Positions 17,657 through 26,800 of a stretch of DNA of 64,000 nt are shown here, one piece after another. The stretch lies in the NCBI RefSeq assembly GCF_003015185.1, contig NZ_CP027860.1, positions 5,363,001 to 5,427,000 on the forward strand. Reading direction: 5' to 3'. The stretch is from Ahniella affigens. Lineage in GTDB: Bacteria; Pseudomonadota; Gammaproteobacteria; Xanthomonadales; Ahniellaceae. Every line of letters begins with the position of its first letter. Position 1 is the first letter of the stretch. The position numbers were made by a program, and so were the translations under genes. The notes beneath the pieces are model-generated. The model had not been told where the DNA came from, ran no database searches, and was given only the letters and a program-made list of their open reading frames with translations.

Positions 17657-18172
17657 TCAGGGGATTCCCAGGCACTGATTGAGACCTTGCAAGGCGCGCT
17701 CATACAGGTCTGCGGCGGCCGCGCAGCGCATGCCCTGATCCCGGTTGGTACAGTGGAGCGCGGTCAGGCGGCCGGCAACGTCCACCTCATGCAACCGTGT
17801 GCCGCAGCGAACTTTGCCGGCGTAAGGCATCTCGCGAATCAGGATCAACGCCGACGCGCTCACCAAGGCATTCTCAGTGGCCCAGACCTTGGCAAGCTTC
17901 GGATCCAGAGCAATCGTCTGACGAAGCGCCTGCCGGTCGATCAGCTGCTGCGACTCGAAATATGCGCCCTTTCGCTTACTAAAAAGACTGCCAGCCCGAA
18001 CATCGACACTGACCTCGACAGGACCCGTCGGCGATTGGGCGACGCCTTGAATGTTGTCAGCCTCATGCGCTACCAGCACGATGTTACGGGCATCTTTGTG
18101 GCTAGCGTCTGCCGCGTGCAACAGTGGCGACAGCAGCAGCAACAGTGGGACTACGAGCGTTCGAATCGTCAT
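17657..18172 (-). CDS. Exported protein of unknown function
   Basis: About 171 aa from the ATG at 18172, which places a signal peptide (TIRTLVVPLLLLLSPLLHA) at the very start; an upstream start at 18196 would put eight extra residues before it. The mature part has a central strand-rich region with FSKRKGAYFESQQLIDRQAL and Cys near CGTRLHEVD, LHCTNRD, MRCAAAADLY and QCLG, possibly two disulphides. No family was recognised. Confidence 0.65.
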   Translation of the reverse strand: MTIRTLVVPLLLLLSPLLHAADASHKDARNIVLVAHEADNIQGVAQSPTGPVEVSVDVRAGSLFSKRKGAYFESQQLIDRQALRQTIALDPKLAKVWATENALVSASALILIREMPYAGKVRCGTRLHEVDVAGRLTALHCTNRDQGMRCAAAADLYERALQGLNQCLGIP

Positions 18173-18433
18173 GGGGCAACACCAGATCACAGTCAAGGAG
18201 AAGCCAGCGATCCTGATGCCGAACGGTCACCGCGATACCGCGGTGGCCGGGCTGGTGAATGTCGCTGGCTTGCTACTGAACACGGAAATTCGATGCCGGA
18301 ACGATCACACCATTTTTCTCGCGGGCCCGAGAACATCGTCCATCCCTGACGCAAAACCCCGGAGCAATGACCCGCGGAGGCTCAGAGCAATTCTCCAAGG
18401 CAATGGGATCAATCCCGGATTTGGCACCGCGAA

Positions 18434-19720
18434 TCAGCCGACCACGCGAGCGACCGCGAGCATCAGGAGTGCGCAGTACAGCAGACACCCAAGGCCCAGA
18501 ATCGCTTGTATCGGCCAGCCTGGTTTGGCCCATGTCGGGACTTGGCGCGCGTTGTTCCAGACCAGATACCCGCAGTACAAGGCCATCACGCCGGTATTCA
18601 AGACCGCACTGATGACCATGAGCCAGAATGGTTGGGTGATCGGACTGAACAGGATGAGCGCCGACAGCAAGGCCTGACCTAGCACGAGCCCGTTATAAAG
18701 CTTCAGTTCGGCAAGCCCAGTCAAACGACCCAGGATGTCGGCTGCAATCCTCGAAGCAAAGTCCAGTACCCCAACCGCCGAGGTCCAGAAAACCAGAAAA
18801 CCGGCCAACGCGAAGCTCGCACCGATCAGCGGATTCTCGCGCGCCAAAATGTCGTGAGCAGCGGCGACCAAGGCAACCCCACCACCCTTGGGTGTGACAC
18901 CACCAAACGTCATCCACAGCATCGCGGCAATGAAGCCGATGGTCAGCGAGTTCGCGAGGGCAAACAATAAACCATGCTCCAATCGCACCAGCCGCATCCA
19001 GGGTCGCAATCCTGCCGCGTCGCGGATCTCGGGAATGCCGCCGCGTTCGATCAGAAGATAACCGTAGCCCAGGTTCATGATGCCGCCGGCGCCCGCGAAG
19101 ACAATTCCGCCGAGCATCGTGAAGAACGCGAGGTCATCACTCGTGCGCAAGCTTGCGATGGGCTTTAGGAACCCCGCTTCGGCAAAAAGGAGTCGGGAAA
19201 ACCGGGACAGACCACCGAAGCGCCATTCGACATAAGCAAAGACCAGTAACACGCCCAACAGCAACAATCCGAGGCCAATCGACTGCACGATCGCCAACCA
19301 CCGGAAACGATTACCTGGACCCAACAGAAGCAGCACACTCAGCACGAGAATCCCCACGGCGATGGGCTTCTCGGGGCCATAATTCAAGATCGCGACGAAC
19401 TGCGCGCCCCCCAGCACCCAACCCGGCCAAACCCAGGGCACGGTGGCACCCAGCGCCAGCAGCATCCCGAGCAGCGGCCATTGTGCGGCCACATGCGAGC
19501 CGAGCTTGTGCCGCGTGAGGAGCGTTGTCCGCGCGATTTCAATGTTGATAAACCACTGCAGCACCACAGCCGCAATGCCGAGCCAGATCACGCTTGGGCC
19601 ATTTGCCAGCACCAGTGACGGCCAGAACACGAGCTCGCCGGCGCCAATCGCCAGTGCGCTGAAGATAGCGGTGGCACTGAAGGCCCAAAAGCCGAGACGC
19701 GGCACGTGGTGGTCTGCCAT
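18434..19720 (-). CDS. Nramp-like metal transporter lacking the DPGN motif
   Basis: A 428-aa inner-membrane protein with about 11 hydrophobic segments. The overall pattern (early AIGAGELVFWPSL, then IEIARTTLLTRH, a long series of helices, and a late GVLDFASRIAADILGRL) matches the Nramp/APC-fold family. The first helix has AIGAGE where true Nramp Mn/Fe carriers have DPGN, and no Met-rich MPH motif is seen in helix 6. It therefore belongs to the divergent Nramp-related group whose substrate may not be Mn2+ or Fe2+. It is a single gene with no obvious operon partners. Confidence 0.65.
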   Translation of the reverse strand: MADHHVPRLGFWAFSATAIFSALAIGAGELVFWPSLVLANGPSVIWLGIAAVVLQWFINIEIARTTLLTRHKLGSHVAAQWPLLGMLLALGATVPWVWPGWVLGGAQFVAILNYGPEKPIAVGILVLSVLLLLGPGNRFRWLAIVQSIGLGLLLLGVLLVFAYVEWRFGGLSRFSRLLFAEAGFLKPIASLRTSDDLAFFTMLGGIVFAGAGGIMNLGYGYLLIERGGIPEIRDAAGLRPWMRLVRLEHGLLFALANSLTIGFIAAMLWMTFGGVTPKGGGVALVAAAHDILARENPLIGASFALAGFLVFWTSAVGVLDFASRIAADILGRLTGLAELKLYNGLVLGQALLSALILFSPITQPFWLMVISAVLNTGVMALYCGYLVWNNARQVPTWAKPGWPIQAILGLGCLLYCALLMLAVARVVG

Positions 19721-19879
19721 GCAAAAGATCCTGTTCTAGTCCCGGTCGCGCATGCTGCATAGACGCGTGCGCGTCCGGGCAGCCCCTGTCAGCAGCCGAA
19801 ACGGCGCTGTCTACCCCGAAGCGTAGCGGAGTCGCCGAAATCGACGCCAGCGACACACAATGCTTGCAGTCACTCGGCC

Positions 19880-21679
19880 TTAGTCGGACCGTAGGCGCCA
19901 AGCTTCGGTTAGCGAGATGGCGCCGGACCGGGCGAGCTCCAGAGCGGCTTGGCTCAATGTGGTCATGCCTTCAGCCACCGCAATTTGCTGAATCACCGAA
20001 GCGTCGACGCTGCTTTGGATCAGACGCTGAACTTCAGGTGAGATCACCAGAAGCTCATAGATCGCGCGCCGCCTGTGGATACCGAGACCATCGCAATGCG
20101 CACAGCCTTGGCCGTGATAGAACACCTCGGTCGGGGCAACACCCAACGACTCGCGGATGTGTGGGATCACTGGCTCGACGGTCTTGCAATGCTGGCACGT
20201 GAGCCGCGCCAAACGTTGTGCCATGACTGCCAGCAGCGAGGCGCGCAGGAGGTACGCTTCGACGCCCAGATCAAGCAAGCGGGTAATGGCGGTCGCCGCC
20301 GTATTGGTATGCAACGTGGACAACACCAGGTGACCCGTCAACGCGCTCTCGACCGCAATGCCGGCCGTCTCGCCGTCGCGGATTTCACCGACCATGATCA
20401 CATCCGGGTCGTGGCGCAGGAAATTGCGCATGGCACTCGCAAATGTAAAGTTCGCGGCGCGATTGACCTGCATTTGCTGGATGTCCTCGATGAAGAACTC
20501 GACCGGGTCCTCAATCGTCAGCACATTGATGCGTTGCCGACGCAGCTCAAGCAACATCGCGTAGAGCGTGGTCGACTTGCCGCAACCGGTTGGCCCGGTG
20601 GTCAAGAACATGCCATGACTGCGCGACATCACATCGTCCAGCCGTTGGCGATCGCGAGCGCTGAGTCCGAGTTGATCGAGCGCGCGCAGGCTCTCGCGAG
20701 TATCGAGGAGGCGAATCACCACGGATTCACCAAACACCGCTGGCAGCACCGAGACGCGAAGATCAATCTTGCTGCCATCGGGCATCTGGAAGCGGGTCCG
20801 GCCATCCTGGGGTCGGCGATGTTCGGCCAGATTCATCCCTGCGATCACTTTGACGCGCGACACGATCGCCGGCAGTAATGCCCGCATGAAGCGGCGCACT
20901 GGCACGAGCTCGTCGTCAATTCGATACAACACATCGGCCCCTTGCTCGCCCGGGCGGATATGGATGTCCGAAGCGCGCCGCGCGGCAGCTTCGGCAATCA
21001 GATCGGTGACCAACCCGACGACTGGCTTTTCCCGCGCCAGCCGCTCCATCTCGCGCTCGCTGTTGCTCAGGTTAGGGTCGAGACCGAGCTGGCGGGCAAT
21101 GGCCACATCCTGATCATGATCATAAAAGTGCGCGATGGCTTCCCGCATGCTGTGCGGTGTCGCAAGCAGGGGCACCACGCGGTCAGACATCAGAAAATTC
21201 AGTTGCTCCAGGGTGCTGCTGTTCTGGGTGTCCTCCAATGCGACCCCGACCAGCCCCCGAGCCTTGCTCAATGGCACCGCTCGCAGCTGCCGGGCACGTT
21301 CTGGCGTCAGATCATCGGCGGCACCGTGGTCGTCAAACGTCCGCAGCCGGACAATTGGGTAACCGAGACGCGTGGCGAGATCGAACCGTGCTTCATCAGC
21401 ATCATCGCCATCATGCAACCAGCTGTCCCGATCGAGCCATGCCACACCGTCTCCTGCGTCGGGAGGGTTCGGGTAGTGCTCCAAATAGTGGCGAATCGCA
21501 CCCATCGAGCGCAGGATCAAGGCGCGGTCAGTGTTCCCCTGTAGCATCGCTTCAACGCTTGGCCGAGTTGCTTGCAGTATGGCGAGATGTCGGTAGGCCC
21601 GCGCCGTGGCTTTGTCAAAGACTTTGGAAAGCGTGAGCTTGTCGCAGTTGTTCAACAAGTCATTGCGAGTCGGTTGCAT
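19880..21679 (-). CDS. GspE/PilB-family secretion or pilus ATPase (orphan)
   Basis: 599 aa from the ATG at 21679. The frame stays open to 21916, but that extension runs through a REP element (21723-21773) and the next gene, so the shorter start is preferred. The N-terminal third is a GspE-N-like region. The ATPase part has Walker A GPTGCGKST with Lys368, Asp boxes and Walker B DVIMVGEIRD, His boxes and STLHTNTA. Near the C-terminus CQHC and CAHC form the four-Cys zinc site of GspE/PilB. Hexameric ATPases of this family drive type II secretion or type IV pilus extension. No other secretion or pilus genes lie nearby, so its machine cannot be named. Confidence 0.85.
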   Translation of the reverse strand: MQPTRNDLLNNCDKLTLSKVFDKATARAYRHLAILQATRPSVEAMLQGNTDRALILRSMGAIRHYLEHYPNPPDAGDGVAWLDRDSWLHDGDDADEARFDLATRLGYPIVRLRTFDDHGAADDLTPERARQLRAVPLSKARGLVGVALEDTQNSSTLEQLNFLMSDRVVPLLATPHSMREAIAHFYDHDQDVAIARQLGLDPNLSNSEREMERLAREKPVVGLVTDLIAEAAARRASDIHIRPGEQGADVLYRIDDELVPVRRFMRALLPAIVSRVKVIAGMNLAEHRRPQDGRTRFQMPDGSKIDLRVSVLPAVFGESVVIRLLDTRESLRALDQLGLSARDRQRLDDVMSRSHGMFLTTGPTGCGKSTTLYAMLLELRRQRINVLTIEDPVEFFIEDIQQMQVNRAANFTFASAMRNFLRHDPDVIMVGEIRDGETAGIAVESALTGHLVLSTLHTNTAATAITRLLDLGVEAYLLRASLLAVMAQRLARLTCQHCKTVEPVIPHIRESLGVAPTEVFYHGQGCAHCDGLGIHRRRAIYELLVISPEVQRLIQSSVDASVIQQIAVAEGMTTLSQAALELARSGAISLTEAWRLRSD

Positions 21680-21722
21680 TCGAGACGAAACTCGACTCAA
21701 CCAATTCGCCAAAGCCGCGCGC

Positions 21723-21773
21723 CTTTTCCCGCTTCCACGCGCGTGGAAGCGGGCTGGGGAGAGGGCTACTTGC
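21723..21773. repeat. REP-like element, family R3, single copy
   Basis: Read on the minus strand it starts GCAAGTAGCCCTCTCCCCAG and continues into a stem built on CCCGCTTCCACG and CGTGGAAGCGGG. The same start occurs at 23611. It lies between a small exported-protein gene and the GspE-like gene. Confidence 0.75.
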
Positions 21774-21797
21774 GACGATGCCCGCGCGACCAACCCT

Positions 21798-22178
21798 TCA
21801 ACGCGATCCAAACAAGGACGGACATCGCTTGCCATGACGCGCTTGCATTCGGGCGTCGAGTGCGCGGAGTAACAGCTCGCTTCGGGCGCGCTGTTCGGCT
21901 GCACTGGTCTTCCCATCCGATGGCGGCAGATAGACGATCTGGCCGGAAGCGGCCACTTCGCCGACTGGATTGGTGAGCTGACGGTCGGTACGGACTTCGA
22001 CGGTATCCGGGTCGGTATCAGCCGGCGTGTCGCGCACCGCGCCTGGATCGAACTGATAGCGCGTCGCCTTTGCGAGCGCCGTGCGCTCGGCGATACAGTT
22101 TAAGGCCGCGTGCGCGTTAGTCAGACTCAGCATGGCGATTAGGCTCGTGCCCAGCAACACGTGACGCATCGTCTGCAT
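21798..22178 (-). CDS. Small exported protein of unknown function
   Basis: 126 aa with a signal peptide (residues 1 to about 24, ending AHA before ALNC) and AGGAGT 7 nt before the ATG. The mature part has two Cys (ALNCIAER near the start, KRCPSLFG at the end), likely a disulphide. A helical stretch AAEQRARSELLLRALDARMQ lies near the C-terminus. No family was recognised. Confidence 0.7.
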   Translation of the reverse strand: MQTMRHVLLGTSLIAMLSLTNAHAALNCIAERTALAKATRYQFDPGAVRDTPADTDPDTVEVRTDRQLTNPVGEVAASGQIVYLPPSDGKTSAAEQRARSELLLRALDARMQARHGKRCPSLFGSR

Positions 22179-22249
22179 TTCTGACTCCTGGAGCCTGCCG
22201 TCCCTGGACCTTGCCGAAGCCGGCAGCGGCGGTCAAGTGAATGGTTGCT

Positions 22250-22582
22250 TCAGAAACTCAAGTAGTCCTGAACCACGATAAACACAATCCGGACCAACAT
22301 GCCAGCAAGACTCACATAGCTCAGCACCCTGCCAATGTGCGCCAATTTGCCGAGCGTTGCCGCGCGACCACCGAGGCTGATCGCCCATGCGATCAATCGA
22401 GCATCCTGCGCAAAGACGGTCGGCGCCCAGGTCGACGTTCGGCGCTCGGCGGCGATCTTCTGGTTGGCCGGCTCTGAACGGCCTTGTGCGGTGCGGTGCA
22501 AGATGAAGAGCGACACAACACTCAAGGCCTGGCCGAGGCCAAAGATGAGGGCGCAAGCAACAATCAGCCAAGGGTTAGTCAT
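22250..22582 (-). CDS. Small membrane protein of unknown function
   Basis: About 110 aa from the ATG at 22582; an upstream start at 22621 would add 13 polar residues. Three hydrophobic stretches are visible: residues 2-23, about 60-75 (weak) and 80-105 (VLSYVSLAGMLVRIVFIVV). Between the first two lies a charged loop rich in Arg and Glu. No family was recognised. The weak ribosome-binding site makes the start uncertain. Confidence 0.55.
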   Translation of the reverse strand: MTNPWLIVACALIFGLGQALSVVSLFILHRTAQGRSEPANQKIAAERRTSTWAPTVFAQDARLIAWAISLGGRAATLGKLAHIGRVLSYVSLAGMLVRIVFIVVQDYLSF

Positions 22583-22662
22583 GAATCTGGGGCTCTGCGC
22601 CCGAACATAGGCGGGACTCAATACGAGCGTGAACGTCCAGGTATGCGTTGTTCAGGACCCTA

Positions 22663-23478
22663 CTAATGATCAGCCCCCAACGCCATCACGTCGGCGCTCG
22701 TGCCAGCAAACGCATCGCGATAGCCATGAAACGTTGCGTACGCCAACCACGGCATGATGAGTCCCAGCCCCACCATCGCGGTCGCAAAGCCAACGGCCGT
22801 CAGCGCGACGATGAGCGCGGCCCAAACCATTGCCGCGGGCTTGTTACGCAGCACGGCGTTGATGCTGCTCAGGCAAGCGGTCACCATGTCCGTATCGCGA
22901 TCGGCAATCATCGGTAGCGAGAATGCGCTGACAGCAAACGTCAGCGCTGCAAACAACGAGCCGATGGCCGAGCCGATCAGCAGATACTCGATCAGGCTTT
23001 GCAGGTTGCCATCCTCAACCGGCACGAACGCCGTCACCATCATGCCGGCCCGCGACCAGATCATGAAGATGACGAGTTGGATCAACGCGAACACGCCGGC
23101 GTGCCCAGCAACGCGGCGCGCGATGGCGAACGAATCCGCGAGCTTCGGCGTGCGGCCGTCCAGACGGGCACGGCTGACGGAGTACAAGCCGACACCAATC
23201 AATGGCGCCAGATAGACGAAGCCGGACAGCAACGCCGTCAGCAATGCGAAGCGGCCCAGTTCGTATGCCATCACGGACATTGCCGCACTGCCGACAAAGA
23301 TCACCACGCCGAATACAGCACTGAGCCCGGGCGTTGCGCGAAGATCCTGCCAACCGAGAGCCAGCCAGCGGAACGGCATCCGCCAATGCAAGTCGCGCGC
23401 TGGGAACACCAGCGGCGGCGGCGGGGTCTCGGCCGCGTTTTCGGTGGGCTCAGACTCGGTCTCGTGCTGGGTCATCAT
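22663..23478 (-). CDS. DUF2189-family integral membrane protein
   Basis: A 271-aa protein. A polar N-terminus rich in Glu and Pro is followed by WRMPFRWLALGWQDL and five to six hydrophobic segments. The opening pattern, the PLIGVGLYSVSRARLDG turn and the late GLGLIMPWLAYATFHGYRDAF fit DUF2189, a family of bacterial inner-membrane proteins of unknown function. AGGAG lies before the paired ATG codons. It is read away from the REPIN at 23611. Confidence 0.8.
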   Translation of the reverse strand: MMTQHETESEPTENAAETPPPPLVFPARDLHWRMPFRWLALGWQDLRATPGLSAVFGVVIFVGSAAMSVMAYELGRFALLTALLSGFVYLAPLIGVGLYSVSRARLDGRTPKLADSFAIARRVAGHAGVFALIQLVIFMIWSRAGMMVTAFVPVEDGNLQSLIEYLLIGSAIGSLFAALTFAVSAFSLPMIADRDTDMVTACLSSINAVLRNKPAAMVWAALIVALTAVGFATAMVGLGLIMPWLAYATFHGYRDAFAGTSADVMALGADH

Positions 23479-23610
23479 GTGACATCTCCTGGGTACCGGC
23501 CTTTGCGGCTGGCTCCGACGGCTACGGCGAACGTCAACGCAAGCCTATCGCTCTGCGGCAAGGGTGCCAAGCGTGGCGATCATGCGCGATTTCAACGACG
23601 GCACAGTGTG

Positions 23611-23711
23611 GCAAGTAGCCCTCTCCCCAGCCCTCTCCCACTCGCGTGGGAGAGGGAGCATTTCTCCCTCCCCCGCGTTCGCGGGGAGGGCCCGGGGAGG
23701 GGATACTTGCA
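23611..23711. repeat. Paired REP element (REPIN), family R3
   Basis: Starts GCAAGTAGCCCTCTCCCCAG and ends with the inverted form GGGGAGGGGATACTTGC. Between them lie two hairpins, CCCTCTCCCACTCGCGTGGG with AGAGGG, and CTCCCCCGCGTTCGCGGGGA with GGG. This is the two-REP arrangement expected of a REPIN. It sits in the gap between DUF2189 and the GST gene (23479-23820), where nothing else was seen. Confidence 0.8.
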
Positions 23712-23820
23712 ATCAGGAACATCGTCTCGCTTGTGCCACCGGAAACGCCATTCCTGACATCACGTTGTCAGGAGCATGGCGGCAAGATTCACGCCGGACA
23801 CCACCAAGCGGAGACAAACC

Positions 23821-24549
23821 ATGCTGACCCTGCATACTTTCGGACCGGCTTTCGGTCTGCCTGATCCGAGCCCTTTTGTGACCAAGGCCGAAGTGCTGTT
23901 GAAAATGTCCGAACTGCCGTACCAAACCAAGGTGGGTGACGTGCGCAAGGCACCCAAGCACAAGCTGCCGGTGCTGGAGGACGACGGCCAATTGGTTCCC
24001 GACTCGACATTCATTCGCTGGCATCTGGAGTCGCAGCACGGCGTTCGGTTCGACTGGGCCTTGAACGCGGAGCAGCGTGGCGTGGCGTGGGCCTTGGAGA
24101 AAATGCTGGAGGAGCACTTGTACTGGGCAATTGTCGAGGCACGCTGGATGAACGACGACAATTTCTTCAAAGGGCCGGTGAATTTCTTCAAGAGTGTTCC
24201 GGCGCTGATGCGGTCGTTCGTGGTGCGGAAAATCCGCCAGGACGTCAAGCGTCGCCTCTGGGGGCAAGGATTCGGCCGGCATACGCGGCCCGAGATCGAG
24301 CAGCTGGGCAAGGCGAGCCTCGACGCGCTCGCGGGGATATTGGGCAGCAAGCCCTATTTGTTTGGCGAGGAGCCCTCGGGCGTGGATGCCACGGCCTACG
24401 CGTTCGTGGAGAGTGCCCTGTGCGAACTGTTCGAAACCCCGATCCGCACGCATGCGGAGTCACTCGCGACCCTGGTTGACTACCGCTGGCGAATGCGCGC
24501 ACGCTTCTACCCGGAACTGATGCCCCATGCGCAACGTGCTGCTGCCTGA
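23821..24549 (+). CDS. Glutathione S-transferase-family protein, metaxin/FAXC-like
   Basis: 242 aa from the ATG at 23821, which follows GGAGA; a start at 23776 would add 15 basic residues. The N-terminal thioredoxin-like domain reads LTLHTFGPAFGLPDPSPFVTKAEV, then KLPVLEDDGQLVPDSTFIRWHL, the GST motif with the conserved Asp-Ser. The C-terminal helical domain includes YLFGEEPSGVDATAYAFVE, the N-capping box of GSTs. The layout matches the Fax/metaxin branch found in bacteria. Substrate unknown. It overlaps the next gene by 23 nt. Confidence 0.85.
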   Translation: MLTLHTFGPAFGLPDPSPFVTKAEVLLKMSELPYQTKVGDVRKAPKHKLPVLEDDGQLVPDSTFIRWHLESQHGVRFDWALNAEQRGVAWALEKMLEEHLYWAIVEARWMNDDNFFKGPVNFFKSVPALMRSFVVRKIRQDVKRRLWGQGFGRHTRPEIEQLGKASLDALAGILGSKPYLFGEEPSGVDATAYAFVESALCELFETPIRTHAESLATLVDYRWRMRARFYPELMPHAQRAAA

Positions 24550-24847
24550 AACCCCACCACCAACCCGCCTCGCCGATCTCCGCAATATTGGCGCGGCCAT
24601 GCTCAAGGACTTTGCCGTGCTCGGCATCCAGAGCGTGGCCGAGCTGGCCCGGGCCGACGCCGATACGCTGTATTGGCAGCTGCAGGAGCGCACGCAGATC
24701 CGCCACGACCCGTGTGTCTGGGACACCTTTCGGGCAGCGATTCACCAGGCGCAAACTGGCGAGGCGCTGAATTGGTGGCGATTCACGCCCGAGCGCAAGG
24801 CTCGTCAGCAGGCGGGCCAGTTTCCGCGCTGGCCAGATCAGGGCTGA
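24527..24847 (+). CDS. Helix-hairpin-helix (Cdd1/TfoX-C-like) small protein
   Basis: 106 aa. RLADLRNIGAAMLKDFAVLG followed by IQSVAELARADADTLY is a helix-hairpin-helix unit of the Cdd1/TfoX-C type, and the later DPCVWDTFRAAIHQA and NWWRFTPERKA are typical of the Cdd1 family. Such proteins are small, possibly nucleic-acid-binding, and of unknown role. The gene starts inside the GST gene and ends 6 nt before the WYL regulator, so the three form a unit. Confidence 0.75.
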   Translation: MRNVLLPETPPPTRLADLRNIGAAMLKDFAVLGIQSVAELARADADTLYWQLQERTQIRHDPCVWDTFRAAIHQAQTGEALNWWRFTPERKARQQAGQFPRWPDQG

Positions 24848-24853
24848 GCCAGC

Positions 24854-25570
24854 ATGCGGCGCGCCGAGCGGTTGTTCGAGATCGTCCACTATCTGCGCGG
24901 CCGCAGGCTCACCACGGCCGCGCAACTGGCCGAGTGGCTGGAGGTATCAGAGCGCACGATCTATCGGGACATTGCCGACTTGCTGAAGTCCGGCGTGCCG
25001 ATCGATGGCGAGGCCGGCGTTGGCTACCGGTTGCGGGCCGATTTTGATTTGCCCCCGTTGATGTTCAACCGGCACGAAATCGAAGCCCTGGTGCTGGGCG
25101 CACGAATGGTCGAGTCCTGGGCGGGCCCGGGGCTCGCCACCGCTGCCCGTTCGGCGATCGCCAAGATCGCTACCGTCGTGCCGGGGGACCTGCGCGTCAA
25201 ACTCGAATCCACCCGCATGTTCTCGCCAGGATTCTTCGTCGATCCGGCGCTGAGTGCCCGCATGGACTTGCTGCGCCAGGCGATTGACCAGCGCCAGAAG
25301 CTCACGCTTCGGTACGTCGATGTCGAGGGTCGGGCCAGTGAACGCGTCGTGCGCCCACTCGGCCTGTTTTTCTGGGGCTATTCCTGGACTCTGGCCGCCT
25401 GGTGCGAGCGCCGCGAGGACTTCCGCAACTTCCGTCTTGACCGAATTCAGGATGCAGCACTGCGCGCCGACCGCTTTGTCGATGCGCCTGGCCAGGGGCT
25501 TGCCGACTACCTCCGCGTGGCGGCCAGCGACTCCGGCCGGGACTGCCTGGAGCCGCCGAACGGGACCTGA
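24854..25570 (+). CDS. YafY-type transcriptional regulator (HTH + WYL)
   Basis: 238 aa. Residues 5-55 form a DeoR-like winged helix (RLFEIVHYLRGRRLTTAAQLAEWL, ERTIYRDIADLL). The C-terminal WYL domain (about 130-215) includes LRYVDVEGRASERVVRPLGLFFWG and WTLAAWCERREDFRNFRLDRI, the usual ligand-sensing core. YafY regulators often stand beside GST or glyoxalase genes and control them. It may autoregulate this three-gene unit, which is inference. Confidence 0.9.
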   Translation: MRRAERLFEIVHYLRGRRLTTAAQLAEWLEVSERTIYRDIADLLKSGVPIDGEAGVGYRLRADFDLPPLMFNRHEIEALVLGARMVESWAGPGLATAARSAIAKIATVVPGDLRVKLESTRMFSPGFFVDPALSARMDLLRQAIDQRQKLTLRYVDVEGRASERVVRPLGLFFWGYSWTLAAWCERREDFRNFRLDRIQDAALRADRFVDAPGQGLADYLRVAASDSGRDCLEPPNGT

Positions 25571-25663
25571 GCCCAGTCCGAGCGCCCCCGCAATCATCTG
25601 CCACGGCGCCGCCCCGCGTTTTCACGTTGCCCTTGCTACCATGAGGGTTTGCTGGAACCGTGC

Positions 25664-26800
25664 ATGCGCCGCTGGTTGAAACGACTGCTGATATCGCTCC
25701 TGATTGCCTTGGCCCTGTTGGCCGCGGTCGTGCGCGTACGTTACGGTGGTGGCGGGCCCTATCCGGACCTGAGCGGCCCGCCGTTGTTGCCCGAATCAGC
25801 GCTCGAAGTGGCGGTCCAATTTGATCAGCCGATCGGCAACGTTGCCGTCGATGGCAATGGCCGCGTCTTCTTTACGGTGCATCCAGAGTCTCGACCGGTC
25901 GGTGACAAATTGTTCGTATCGGACCAGGGCCAGATTCGCCCGTTTCCAGCCAGCGCCCAGCAGGCCGCGCATTTCCAAACCCCGCTCGGCGTGCGGATTG
26001 ATCGGCAGAACCGCCTGTGGGTCATCGACCACGGCAACCATGGTTTTGATACGCCGCGTCTGACGGCTTGGAGTCTCGATAGCGGTGAGCTGGTGCACGA
26101 ATTCAGGTTTCCGGCTGATATCGCGCCGAAGGGGTCATTCCTGCAGGATCTGGCCATCGACAGCCTGGGTACGACTGTGTTCATTGCCGATGTGGCGTTT
26201 TGGGCGAAACGGCCGGGATTGGTCGTCTACGATGTCACCAGCCAATCGGCCAAGCGTCTACTCGAAAACGATCCGTCGGTGCAGCCCCAGGACTACGTGA
26301 TCCGCACGCCCAGCAAAACGATGACGTTCTTTGGCGGGCTGGCGGCGCTCAAGGCTGGCGTTGATGGCATCGCGTTGTCGCGCGATGACGCCTGGCTCTA
26401 CTTCGGCGCGATGAATCACGCCAATCTGTACCGGATTGGCCGCCTCGATCTGATCGCCGCGGCGGGCGATTCGCCAGCATTGGCCAAAGCCGTGCAGGAC
26501 ATGGGGCCCAAGCCGCTGAATGATGGGCTCAGCACCGATTTGCTCGGCAACGTCTACATCACCGATGTCGAACATGGCGCCGTGTTCCGCCTCGACCCCG
26601 ACGGGCATTTGGACACGCTGATCCAATCGCCGCGCATTCGCTGGGCGGACGCGCTCAGCTTCGGCCCCGATGGCTGGTTGTATCTGGCGGACAGTGCGAT
26701 CCCCGAGCAGATGCTGCGGAGCCAAGCGTATATCGCGAGTCAGGCGCCGTATTTCATCTACCGCTTTCAGCCGGGCATTGACGGAGTGCCAGGACAATGA
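25664..26800 (+). CDS. Membrane-anchored MRJP/L-dopachrome-tautomerase-like beta-propeller
   Basis: 378 aa from the ATG at 25664. An N-terminal signal anchor (about residues 5-27) precedes an extracytoplasmic propeller. Segments such as QFDQPIGNVAVDGNGRVFFT, LWVIDHGN, LQDLAIDSLGTTVFIADVAF and KPLNDGLSTDLLGNVYITDV match the major-royal-jelly-protein family, which in bacteria is an uncharacterised six-bladed propeller related to SMP-30/gluconolactonases. It overlaps the HAD gene by ATGA. Confidence 0.82.
   Translation: MRRWLKRLLISLLIALALLAAVVRVRYGGGGPYPDLSGPPLLPESALEVAVQFDQPIGNVAVDGNGRVFFTVHPESRPVGDKLFVSDQGQIRPFPASAQQAAHFQTPLGVRIDRQNRLWVIDHGNHGFDTPRLTAWSLDSGELVHEFRFPADIAPKGSFLQDLAIDSLGTTVFIADVAFWAKRPGLVVYDVTSQSAKRLLENDPSVQPQDYVIRTPSKTMTFFGGLAALKAGVDGIALSRDDAWLYFGAMNHANLYRIGRLDLIAAAGDSPALAKAVQDMGPKPLNDGLSTDLLGNVYITDVEHGAVFRLDPDGHLDTLIQSPRIRWADALSFGPDGWLYLADSAIPEQMLRSQAYIASQAPYFIYRFQPGIDGVPGQ

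Noticed and set aside
21680-21916. Upstream extension of the GspE-like frame
   Set aside because: It crosses an R3 repeat and the end of a separate exported-protein gene.
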